A stretch of 64,000 nt of DNA from Sediminibacterium sp. KACHI17 (lineage in GTDB: Bacteria; Bacteroidota; Bacteroidia; Chitinophagales; Chitinophagaceae): NCBI RefSeq assembly GCF_040362915.1, contig NZ_AP029612.1, forward strand, positions 744,001 through 808,000, given 5' to 3'. The notes below the pieces were generated by a model, which worked only from the letters and a program-made list of their open reading frames with translations, did not search any database and was not told where the DNA came from. Positions 35,745-45,817 of this stretch are shown here, piece after piece; position 1 is the stretch's first letter; each line of letters starts with the position of its first letter. A program made the position numbers and the translations under genes.

Positions 35745-38303
35745 TTAAAGTCTGATAATGTCTCCGAAAAACACAGCATTCATGAATAGTTTCGAAGTTC
35801 CCAACCAGAATGCTCTGAAATTGAGATTATCTACCATAGAAATTACCTTTCCCCTGCCTACTGCATCAATATTGATGGCAGCACTTTTCTTCACCACTTC
35901 CTTATAGCCCCTATACAAATACCCGCTTTGCAATGGATTATCCGTATACATCACCGGTGAATCGTAAGGATTATTGTTCTGATCCATGAACAATGTATTG
36001 GATTTAAAGATACTTACCGATGGATGGCGATAACCATATGCCAATGGGTGTGTAAGATCTAACTGCGCTTCAAACAATGAGCCGGCCATATCTTTTGCAC
36101 GTTGCTCATCTGAACGCAGATAATAAGGCAACTGTAAGGTAGAATCCCTTTTTTCCTCCGCATTTCTGAAGATCACTTTAGTAAACCCATTGGTAGCAAG
36201 CCATTTCGTTGCATCTTCTGTTGCAACAAGCGTACCTCCTGCACTGATCCACTCTCTAAGCTTATCCTGTGCAGGTTTATTTAAATTGTTATAGGTACCT
36301 GATGGCATGATGATGACATTGTATTTGTCTGCATTGATGGAATTAAAACGCTCAACATCTACGATACTCACCGGCATTTGATAACGGATATCAATCATAT
36401 GCCAGATCTCTCCTACATCCGTAGCACTGGTTCCTGTTCCGCCAAACATCATGATACGCGGCGTTTTTACATTATTCAAACTGGCACTTCCCAGATCAAT
36501 GCCTCCTGCCGCCAATCCGGTCGGGATCGCAAATACTTCTACGCCTGTACCTGCAGCAACAGAACCGATCAGTGTTGCCAGTTCTTTTCCTTTAGAGGTT
36601 TGTGTTCCCATAGGAATGACGATGGTTCCATAATCGAATGACTCCTCTTTGCCATCAACCATCATCTTGAATTTCTGTGTAGCCACTTTTGCTTTGATGC
36701 CTTTGGATTGTAACTGGAACAACAGCTTTGGCGCATTGTAATCATCCCAACGAAAAGCATAGGCAGCTGCATTAGCTGATAAATTCATCAGTGGCTGACT
36801 CAATGGCACAGCATTGATCACTTTGGCTCCCAGCAGCTGATCAAAACCTGTTTTGAGTTCTGCAGTTGGCATACCAAAAGCAAGCGACATGGTCCATGCA
36901 GTAACATCATAAAATAAACTGTCTTTGTACTCAAAGGTTTTTTCAAAAACAGTTTTAATGATCTTGAATTGTTGTTGTGCAGCCGGAATTACAAAAGCTT
37001 TACCTGCTTTGAATTGTTTTCCATCAGCAGTAAGATCTTGCTTCAACTGAAAGATATCTACCTGATGTCTCAATAACATCTGAACGAAAATATTGGTACG
37101 TGTTTGATCAAACTGATCTCCTATCACAAAAGCTTTGACCGGATAAGCAGCAGCTTCTTTTTCCACCTCTTTATAAAAATCACGCTGGTATTTGAGCATA
37201 TCCACGCGCAATTGTTTGGCAGCTTCCAAGGTAGACAGCGCTGCAGTAAACTGATTGCGAACAGTGAAAGGGAAGGTCAGTAATCCATTTTCTGTATCCT
37301 GTGCATGACCACGACTACTTGCTTGTTCAAAAAGAATACCGACGCCACCATTGATATCCGGATAGGTAGATCCTTTTCCATAGTAGAAGTCATCATACCC
37401 TTCTTTAGTGAAATACAAAGAACCAATGCTATCAAAGAATTTAGCATGATAATTTCCAATTGCTGCAGTTAACTCTTGATTCTTGGCAGGTGTATTGGGA
37501 TTCACTCTTGATGGCACACCGGGCTGAAAAAAGAAAGTCGCATTACTTCCCATTTCATGATGATCTGTAAGAATATTGGGTTTCCATTGATGGAACAACT
37601 GCAAACGATTCTGACTTTCTCTATGCTGTGCAGGCAACCAATCACGATTCAAATCAAACCAATAATGATTGAATCTTCCGCCCGGCCAAACTTCATTGAA
37701 CTCTCTTGCCTGAGGATCTGATACCAATGTTTGACTTTTATGCATATTGGCCCATGTTGCAAAGCGATTCAATCCGTCGGGATTGAAAGATGGATCAAGC
37801 AGGATCACTGTTTTATCTAATAAAGCATCGATCTCAGGGCCTTGTGCGGCGGCCAAATAATAGGTGGTCAATAGTGATGCATTGGAACCGCTGCTTTCAT
37901 TACCGTGAATGCTATGTCCGATCCAAACAACCGAAGGCATATCATTTACATTCAAATTAGCAGATTGATTTGCCTGCGTCAGTTGAACATGTTGCTGACG
38001 GATCTGTTCTAAGTTCTGATGATTCTTGGGGGATGTAATGATCAGCGCCAGTTGTGGGCGCCCCTCATAGGTTGTACCCAATTGTTGTAAGGTCACACGA
38101 TCTGATGCAGCATCGATCGCTTTCATGTAGTTCACCAAACGATCATGTGTTACATGCCACTCTCCTACTTCATGTCCAATCACTGAAGCAGGAGTGGGAA
38201 TAGAAGGGTTGTAACGAACATTTTTAGGCAAGTAATAATCCAGATTTTGCGCCTGTAAACCAACCGTACATAGCAGCGCAAAGGCTAAAAGCAAATTTCT
38301 CAT
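35745..38303 (-). CDS. M14-family zinc carboxypeptidase with C-terminal GATase1-like domain
   Basis: An 852-residue exported peptidase (signal peptide about 1-19, ending LQAQN). The N-terminal M14 domain (about 45-370) has the zinc motif in IGHSIHGNESSGS (His and Glu ligands), DPSFNPDG, and DLNRDWLPAQHRE; a later HHEMG may give the third ligand. The remaining half (about 380-852) contains a class I glutamine-amidotransferase-like fold (PRIMMFGGTG, YNVIIMPSGTYNNLN, SAGGTLVATEDA), common in secreted Bacteroidota peptidases and probably not catalytic. It is monocistronic, about 85 bp from the retropepsin-like gene. It probably degrades external peptides. Confidence 0.9.
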   Translation of the reverse strand: MRNLLLAFALLCTVGLQAQNLDYYLPKNVRYNPSIPTPASVIGHEVGEWHVTHDRLVNYMKAIDAASDRVTLQQLGTTYEGRPQLALIITSPKNHQNLEQIRQQHVQLTQANQSANLNVNDMPSVVWIGHSIHGNESSGSNASLLTTYYLAAAQGPEIDALLDKTVILLDPSFNPDGLNRFATWANMHKSQTLVSDPQAREFNEVWPGGRFNHYWFDLNRDWLPAQHRESQNRLQLFHQWKPNILTDHHEMGSNATFFFQPGVPSRVNPNTPAKNQELTAAIGNYHAKFFDSIGSLYFTKEGYDDFYYGKGSTYPDINGGVGILFEQASSRGHAQDTENGLLTFPFTVRNQFTAALSTLEAAKQLRVDMLKYQRDFYKEVEKEAAAYPVKAFVIGDQFDQTRTNIFVQMLLRHQVDIFQLKQDLTADGKQFKAGKAFVIPAAQQQFKIIKTVFEKTFEYKDSLFYDVTAWTMSLAFGMPTAELKTGFDQLLGAKVINAVPLSQPLMNLSANAAAYAFRWDDYNAPKLLFQLQSKGIKAKVATQKFKMMVDGKEESFDYGTIVIPMGTQTSKGKELATLIGSVAAGTGVEVFAIPTGLAAGGIDLGSASLNNVKTPRIMMFGGTGTSATDVGEIWHMIDIRYQMPVSIVDVERFNSINADKYNVIIMPSGTYNNLNKPAQDKLREWISAGGTLVATEDATKWLATNGFTKVIFRNAEEKRDSTLQLPYYLRSDEQRAKDMAGSLFEAQLDLTHPLAYGYRHPSVSIFKSNTLFMDQNNNPYDSPVMYTDNPLQSGYLYRGYKEVVKKSAAINIDAVGRGKVISMVDNLNFRAFWLGTSKLFMNAVFFGDIIRL

Positions 38304-38388
38304 GATGGCTATTTAAGTTGCCTAAGATAGTAAAAACAAAAAAGCCATCCTTGAATCGAATGGCCAATTAGGTGAATACAAAAAGAAA

Positions 38389-38766
38389 TCAGATCAATTG
38401 CATGATCATCACTTTAGGATCAACATGAACCGTATCATGATCAAAATCCAATTTCATACGCCATTTCTGCATGGTGACCGCACCTATCACAGCTTCTTCT
38501 GTTAAACCAGGCACTATTAAGAACTCATCACTTACATACACATCATGTATCCAGAAATCAACAATAATACGCTGTGAAACTTCGATATAGTGACCTTGAC
38601 TAGCAGTCAAAAGCTTGCGAGTTGCACTTAATTCAGTAGGTACTTCTAATCCGGATACAAAATCAGGATGGATACAAGAAAGGTTGGCTCCACTATCAAA
38701 CAAAGTATATATTCTTTTTTCCCCTAGTGATCCAGTGAACAGTAATGGAATTTTTATAACAGACAT
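38389..38766 (-). CDS. Retropepsin-like aspartyl protease domain protein
   Basis: A 125-residue cytoplasmic protein with one aspartyl-protease lobe: active-site-like LFDSGANLSCIHP (near 22-34) and a later hydrophobic strand LTEEAVIGAVTMQKW, the paired elements of a retropepsin monomer. Such proteins act as homodimers. The Ser in DSG instead of DTG is tolerated in the family. No signal peptide is present. Targets are unknown. TAGCTTTC upstream is a near match to the minus-7 box. Confidence 0.7.
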   Translation of the reverse strand: MSVIKIPLLFTGSLGEKRIYTLFDSGANLSCIHPDFVSGLEVPTELSATRKLLTASQGHYIEVSQRIIVDFWIHDVYVSDEFLIVPGLTEEAVIGAVTMQKWRMKLDFDHDTVHVDPKVMIMQLI

Positions 38767-38869
38767 ATAAAAGGGTTGTTTGAAAGCTAAACTAAATAGT
38801 ATTTACTTCTAAACAACCCTTCCAAAAAGATTTGCGGGATATACGGTAACGTAATTCGTGAGAGGCGAA

Positions 38870-40630
<1,761 letters not shown>

Positions 40631-43600
40631 TTATCGTTTTACCTTGATCAGCTGAACCACCTTACGCTGATTGGCTTGTATGAATTCTGCATAATAAGTA
40701 CCACTCAGGAAGTTTGAACCTACTCTCAGCGTACTATTCGGAGCCAGATTAGCCCTGCTTTCTACAGCTCTTCCAGATGCGTCAGTAATGCGCATTTGAA
40801 CCGGAGCCTGCATTTTGCTTTCTAATCTAAGCGTGAAGGCATCTGAACTTGGATTTGGCATAACTACCACTTTCAACTCCGTTTCTTCACCGGCTTTTTG
40901 AATGGTTTCAGTCAATGCCTGCGCTTTCGGAGTAGTCGACTGAGGTGCATTGGTTACCACTGCACAACCCTGATCACTACAGCTACCAAGCTTATCCAGA
41001 GAATGAGCTCCGATATGTGCTGAAACTGCATTCACACTGATCTCCAGTGTCTGTGGATTACCACTGTTACCAGGAGGCACATGGCATACATACACTTTCT
41101 TACCTGCCGTACCTGGTACGCGGATATCTTTCACACAAATGCGGATCGTGGCAGTTGTTACACAACCATTGGCATTGGTTACCAGAACAGTGAATGTATA
41201 ATTACCCGCAGCAGTTGGTGCAAATACCGGATTCGCAGTATTGGTATTACTTAAAGTACCGTTACCTGTCCACTGGTAAGTGTATGGTGCCCCATTTGAT
41301 GCACTCACAGCTAAGGTCACGCTCTGAGCACCATAACCCAAGTAAATAGTGGTTGGCACTCCACCTGTATACACATTCGATGATGGAACAGCCGTAATGG
41401 TTGCAGTTGGAATACTACCCGTTACTGTTACCTGTGTTGTACAGGTAGACTGATTACCATTCACATCAGTTACAGTTAAGATCACATTGTGTGTTCCGAT
41501 CTCTGCACAACTGAAACTAGATTTAGAAATAGTCATGCTTGCAATACCACAGTTATCAGTGCTTCCATTGTTGATATCGGCAGCGGTGATAGATGCAGTA
41601 CCATTTTGCAGGTTAACAGTTACCGGCTGACATTTAGCAACAGGTGCTTCTGTATCATTCACTGTAACTGATTGAGAAATGGTACTAGTATTACCATTCA
41701 CATCAGTTGCAGTCCAGGTTACCACTGTGGTACCGATTGGGAATGTAGCAGGAGCATTGCTTGTAACTGATGCCACTCCACAATTATCGGATGCAGATGG
41801 CGCTGTCAATGCAACAGTCGCTCCACACAGACCTGTATTGTTTGATACTGTCACCGCACTTGGCGTACTTGTAAATACAGGTGCAGTATTATCATTCACT
41901 GTAACGGTAAAGCTACAAGTAGACTGATTTCCTACAGCATCAGTAGCTGTAACGGTAACTGTAGTAACGCCTTTAGAGAACGAACTACCTGAAGCAATAC
42001 TGTATGAAAGATTTACAGAGCCGCTGTTATCTGTTGCAGTAGCCTGATATGTTACATTGGTGGCGCAACCTTCACCTGCATTCACTACAATAGGTACAGG
42101 ACATGTAATAACCGGAGGCTCATTATCCAGCACCACCACTACTTTTTGAGTGCAAGTGGTTGTATTACCTGCTGCATCAGTAGCTATCCAGTTCACGTAA
42201 TTATCACCTGCGTATAAATATGGATAATTATTGCTGTTAACAGTTACAGTACCACAAAGATCAGTGGCTACAGGAGCAGTCAGACTTGACAACATCACAT
42301 AATTATAACCAGGCTGAACTGAAACACGAATTTCAGGGAGACAGGTCATAACCGGAGGTGTAACATCTTTTACAGTAACACTAAACGTACACTGTCGCTG
42401 ATAATACTGCTCATCAGCTCCCATGATATTGGCTGTATAAGTGATATAAGAAGTTCCCAAATTGAAGGTGGTACCACTGGCATCACCTTCTCCTGAACCG
42501 GTTGTTACACCAGTGATCACATACGTAACCAAGCCTAATACTTCTCCTTCTTTCAACTCAAAATGAGAGGCAATATTGTTCACAACTGTTGAACATGCAT
42601 TTGCTGGTGCATTTACTGAAACAGATGCAGGACAATCATTATTCACTAACACACGAATAGCACCCATTTTTTCTCCGGTAGAATAATCATTCGATCTTCC
42701 GGCCATTACAATACGACCATCAGGTGCTTTTGCCATAGACTCTGACCATGAATAGCTATTGTTATAATTATTATTTGGGTGCAGATTATAGGTATTTACA
42801 CCATTCTGATTCGGGCCAAAAGTATTATCCAGTGAGCCATCAACATTAAGTCTGGCCAATGAAAATCCTTGACGATAAGTATACCCAAATTGAGGGTCAT
42901 ACAGCTGACCATCAGAACTACCCCCTACCAATATCTTCTGATCGTTTTGAATCAATACTGCATAAGGATAACTATAAGTGTACGAATTGTAATCATAGTT
43001 ATTTGTCAACTCACCCCTTCTTAAACTGAAGTTCTTTTGTCCATCACCATCAAAAGTATTGTCCAAACTACCATTCACATTCAAACGGAACACACCGGCT
43101 ACATAATAGTCTCTCGTATTTCCGCCATTGTTGTAATCATATCCGTAACCTGAAACAACAATTTTGTTATCTGCCTGAACAGCGATACCGCGTCCTTCAG
43201 CATAACTGTAGTAATAGTTGTAATCATTCGGGAAAACATCAAGTTTAATAGAACCTGTTCCATTAAAAGACTGATCCAATGTTCCATCTGTATTTACCCT
43301 CACAACTCCATAAGAGTAGCGATAGTAATAGTAATAATAGTAGTACTGATTATTGCTGGTACGTGTTACCCCATTCATCACTACTTTACCATCATTACCT
43401 ATAGCAATATCGTAACAGTATGCGTATGGAGAATAGTAATAACCATAGTAAGGATCATAATAATTATTCTGATCAAAAGAATGTCTGAAAACACCTGTAC
43501 CATTGTTATAGGTATTATCATGGCTACCATCCGGATTGAATCGAACCATGGCATAAGACCAACTTGAGTATCCATAATAGTTATAGGTATAATCATAAGC

Positions 43601-44191
43601 AGAGCCAGCAACTAAAATTCTTCCATCATTTTGAATGGCGACATCTGCAACATCTGATCCATAGTTATTATTGGACGGATTGAATTGAACGATACCATCA
43701 CCTCCACCAAAAGTATTGTCGATGGTTCCGTTACTGTTCAATCTAACAACCGTAAAAACATAATAACCATAGTTGTAATAGTAATCCTGATAGTATGCGT
43801 TTCCTGCAACTACAATTTTACCATCACTTTGTATAGCTACAGATTTTGCTTCGCTGTAGTTGTAGTAATAATAGTTATAGTTATTGGCATAAATATTTAC
43901 AGTTGCTCTACCATTGGTACCGAAACTTTGGTCTTCGGTTCCATCCTGATTTAATCTTACGATCGTAAAAGGGTATTGCGAATTGTAATTATCATCTAAA
44001 CGACCCACCAGTACAGACTTTCCGTCAGCCTGTACCGCTACGTCAGTAGCATTACCATAACTGCTACTTGGTATAACTTTTATTCCATTGCCATTGAAAC
44101 TGTTATCCAAAGTACCAGCCTGGGCTAGGGTTTGTTGAGCCTGCATCATAAATAGTATGAGACAAGCGGTTATGTGTAATATTTTTTTCAT
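40631..44191 (-). CDS. Tyr-rich delta-60 repeat/HYR protein with type IX (type A) sorting domain
   Basis: An 1186-residue extracellular protein (signal peptide about 1-23). Residues about 25-505 carry seven delta-60-type repeats (GTLDNSF..DGKI-VAG pattern), predicted to build a beta-propeller, with loops unusually rich in Tyr and Asn, including eight Tyr in a row. Four HYR/Ig-like modules follow (about 510-925; each starts like APVFTSTP and ends in CTFxVTVxD), then a PKD-like module and a Cys-containing block (CVKDIRVPGTAGKKVYVCHVPPGN). The C-terminal domain (about 1100-1186, VVVMPNPSSDAFTLRL to the end) is a type A sorting signal. The small exported protein gene lies 35 bp upstream on the same strand. 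Likely a surface adhesin; no enzyme motif seen. Confidence 0.88.
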   Translation of the reverse strand: MKKILHITACLILFMMQAQQTLAQAGTLDNSFNGNGIKVIPSSSYGNATDVAVQADGKSVLVGRLDDNYNSQYPFTIVRLNQDGTEDQSFGTNGRATVNIYANNYNYYYYNYSEAKSVAIQSDGKIVVAGNAYYQDYYYNYGYYVFTVVRLNSNGTIDNTFGGGDGIVQFNPSNNNYGSDVADVAIQNDGRILVAGSAYDYTYNYYGYSSWSYAMVRFNPDGSHDNTYNNGTGVFRHSFDQNNYYDPYYGYYYSPYAYCYDIAIGNDGKVVMNGVTRTSNNQYYYYYYYYRYSYGVVRVNTDGTLDQSFNGTGSIKLDVFPNDYNYYYSYAEGRGIAVQADNKIVVSGYGYDYNNGGNTRDYYVAGVFRLNVNGSLDNTFDGDGQKNFSLRRGELTNNYDYNSYTYSYPYAVLIQNDQKILVGGSSDGQLYDPQFGYTYRQGFSLARLNVDGSLDNTFGPNQNGVNTYNLHPNNNYNNSYSWSESMAKAPDGRIVMAGRSNDYSTGEKMGAIRVLVNNDCPASVSVNAPANACSTVVNNIASHFELKEGEVLGLVTYVITGVTTGSGEGDASGTTFNLGTSYITYTANIMGADEQYYQRQCTFSVTVKDVTPPVMTCLPEIRVSVQPGYNYVMLSSLTAPVATDLCGTVTVNSNNYPYLYAGDNYVNWIATDAAGNTTTCTQKVVVVLDNEPPVITCPVPIVVNAGEGCATNVTYQATATDNSGSVNLSYSIASGSSFSKGVTTVTVTATDAVGNQSTCSFTVTVNDNTAPVFTSTPSAVTVSNNTGLCGATVALTAPSASDNCGVASVTSNAPATFPIGTTVVTWTATDVNGNTSTISQSVTVNDTEAPVAKCQPVTVNLQNGTASITAADINNGSTDNCGIASMTISKSSFSCAEIGTHNVILTVTDVNGNQSTCTTQVTVTGSIPTATITAVPSSNVYTGGVPTTIYLGYGAQSVTLAVSASNGAPYTYQWTGNGTLSNTNTANPVFAPTAAGNYTFTVLVTNANGCVTTATIRICVKDIRVPGTAGKKVYVCHVPPGNSGNPQTLEISVNAVSAHIGAHSLDKLGSCSDQGCAVVTNAPQSTTPKAQALTETIQKAGEETELKVVVMPNPSSDAFTLRLESKMQAPVQMRITDASGRAVESRANLAPNSTLRVGSNFLSGTYYAEFIQANQRKVVQLIKVKR

Positions 44192-44226
44192 TGCAAAAGA
44201 TTTAATTGTAAATAAACAGGCGCCCG

Positions 44227-44700
44227 TTATCCTTTTACAGGCTTACGCATTTGCGCATTTTTAGGAGCTCCCTGCTTTTTCATGTATTCCTGCATTTGTT
44301 CATGAGGTCTGGCAACAGGAAGACTTCTTTCAGCTCTGACCAAATCTTTGATCTGCTCAGGATTCAGTGTAGCTTTTAATTGTGCGTCTTTTGCTGCAAT
44401 GGTCTTATCCATTAACTCTTTAGAAATACGGGCTCCTGATTTTTTTTGCGCGTCAATCGTGCTGAAAAAATCATCGTAGATCTTTGCAACTTTTACTTTC
44501 TGAGTTTGAGAAAGCTGTACTCGGGGTAATACTTTCTCTTGGAAATTTTTGATCTGTTCTTGTTTACCCGGAGGAGCGAATCCTTCCTGAACTGGAACAG
44601 GGATCCTTGTTCTCTCCCTTCCGGTTTGGGCACCGGCATTGGTAGCAAGGAAAAAGACAATCATACCTAAGCTGATTGCCTGAAGCATCAATTTTCTCAT
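44227..44700 (-). CDS. Small exported helical protein (Spy/LTXXQ-like)
   Basis: A 157-residue protein with a signal peptide (about 1-24, ending AGAQ) and a basic, helical mature part: LPRVQLSQTQKVKVAKIYDDFFSTIDAQ and ATLNPEQIKDLVRAE resemble the LTxxQ-type helices of Spy-like periplasmic chaperones. The end is very basic (KKQGAPKNAQMRKPVKG). It precedes the large type IX cargo gene by 35 bp, so a chaperone or accessory role for that protein is possible, but this is only inferred. Confidence 0.65.
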   Translation of the reverse strand: MRKLMLQAISLGMIVFFLATNAGAQTGRERTRIPVPVQEGFAPPGKQEQIKNFQEKVLPRVQLSQTQKVKVAKIYDDFFSTIDAQKKSGARISKELMDKTIAAKDAQLKATLNPEQIKDLVRAERSLPVARPHEQMQEYMKKQGAPKNAQMRKPVKG

Positions 44701-45040
44701 GATGTTTAGTTAGTAGGTTAATAAATCCATTCTGAAAATTGCTCTGGTGAACCGATTAACAGAATAGCATAAATAAAAATCCATATCTGGCGGCAGATAT
44801 GGATTTAGGAACAATATCAATAATATTTTTATTTGTATGTAGACAATTCGAATAGTGTCGACATATAGTAGATGAATAGACCTTTTAAGTAGATGAGCAA
44901 TTTTCTAAGCTTGTAAAAAAACGAGATATACTAATTTAAATGGATATTTAAGGTTCTTAGGTTTAAGTAAAAACAAGATTTTTTTCGCTTCATTCGATTA
45001 TCGGTGACCTATATTTACACAAAAGACTAATATCCCTTCA
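44701..45040. other. 340-bp divergent intergenic region with a perfect hairpin
   Basis: A/T-rich gap between two divergent genes. It holds a perfect 13-bp inverted repeat with a GCGG loop at 44777-44806 (AAATCCATATCTG/CAGATATGGATTT), with no T run beyond, and a TATATTTA near-match to the minus-7 box about 30 nt before the LytTR gene. I see no small ORF or RNA family in it. Confidence 0.6.
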
Positions 45041-45817
45041 ATGTACCGATGTTTGATTGCCGACGATAATATCATTGAAAGAGACCTTCTCTTCATGCAC
45101 CTTTCCTCCATTGAAAAAATAAAAGTGGTAGCAATTTGCAGCTCTGGTGAAGAAGCCCTCAAATACTTGAAAGAATCAACTGTTGATATCGTTTTATCAG
45201 ATATCGATATGCCGGGTATCAGCGGAATTGGTTTAATGAAAGAATTGAAAAAACACCCGGTGTTCATATTTATTTCATCGTATACAGAGTATGCAGCGGA
45301 AAGCTATAATCTGGATGCGGTTGATTACATCGTGAAACCTGCCTCATTAGAGCGTGTACAAAAATCAATTGACAAAGCCATTGAATATATTGAAATAAAA
45401 AATCGCGTTCATATTGATACAGATCGTTTAACAAGCGGACAGGAACTTCATGAGATCGGAAGCCATATCTCAACAGACGGTTTCTTCTTTATACGCGAAA
45501 ACAATAATTATACAAAACTCAATATTCAGGAAATCACTTTCATTGAAAGTATGGGAGACTTTTCTAGGATACATACCATCGGACAAAAGAAATTTGTTGT
45601 TCTTGTCAATCTGAAAAACATAGAGAAGCAACTATCTCAAAAAATATTCAAACGTATACATCGTCAGTTTATCATCAATATCCTGCATGCGAATACGATC
45701 AATGGTAATGAGATCGTATTGGATGATAAAAATGTAATTCCGCTGAGTGTTTCTTATAGACAAAATCTGGTAGAGTCTGTTTTAGAAAAAAAATTACTCA
45801 AACGTTTTGGTGACTGA
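45041..45817 (+). CDS. LytTR-family response regulator
   Basis: A 258-residue DNA-binding response regulator. The receiver (1-120) has acidic pair D8-D9, phospho-acceptor D54 (VLSDIDMPG) and a KPAS lysine. The LytTR domain (about 155-255) shows FFFIRENNNYTKLNIQEITFIES, VLVNLKNIEKQL and FKRIHRQFIIN. Such regulators usually pair with a LytS-type kinase; here the convergent neighbour is a TPR histidine kinase whose 3' end overlaps by 20 bp. Whether these two are partners is not shown by sequence. Confidence 0.92.
   Translation: MYRCLIADDNIIERDLLFMHLSSIEKIKVVAICSSGEEALKYLKESTVDIVLSDIDMPGISGIGLMKELKKHPVFIFISSYTEYAAESYNLDAVDYIVKPASLERVQKSIDKAIEYIEIKNRVHIDTDRLTSGQELHEIGSHISTDGFFFIRENNNYTKLNIQEITFIESMGDFSRIHTIGQKKFVVLVNLKNIEKQLSQKIFKRIHRQFIINILHANTINGNEIVLDDKNVIPLSVSYRQNLVESVLEKKLLKRFGD

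Noticed and set aside
41679..41927. 82-codon frame antisense to the HYR region
   Set aside because: Shadow of the Val/Thr-rich HYR repeats, with no start signal.
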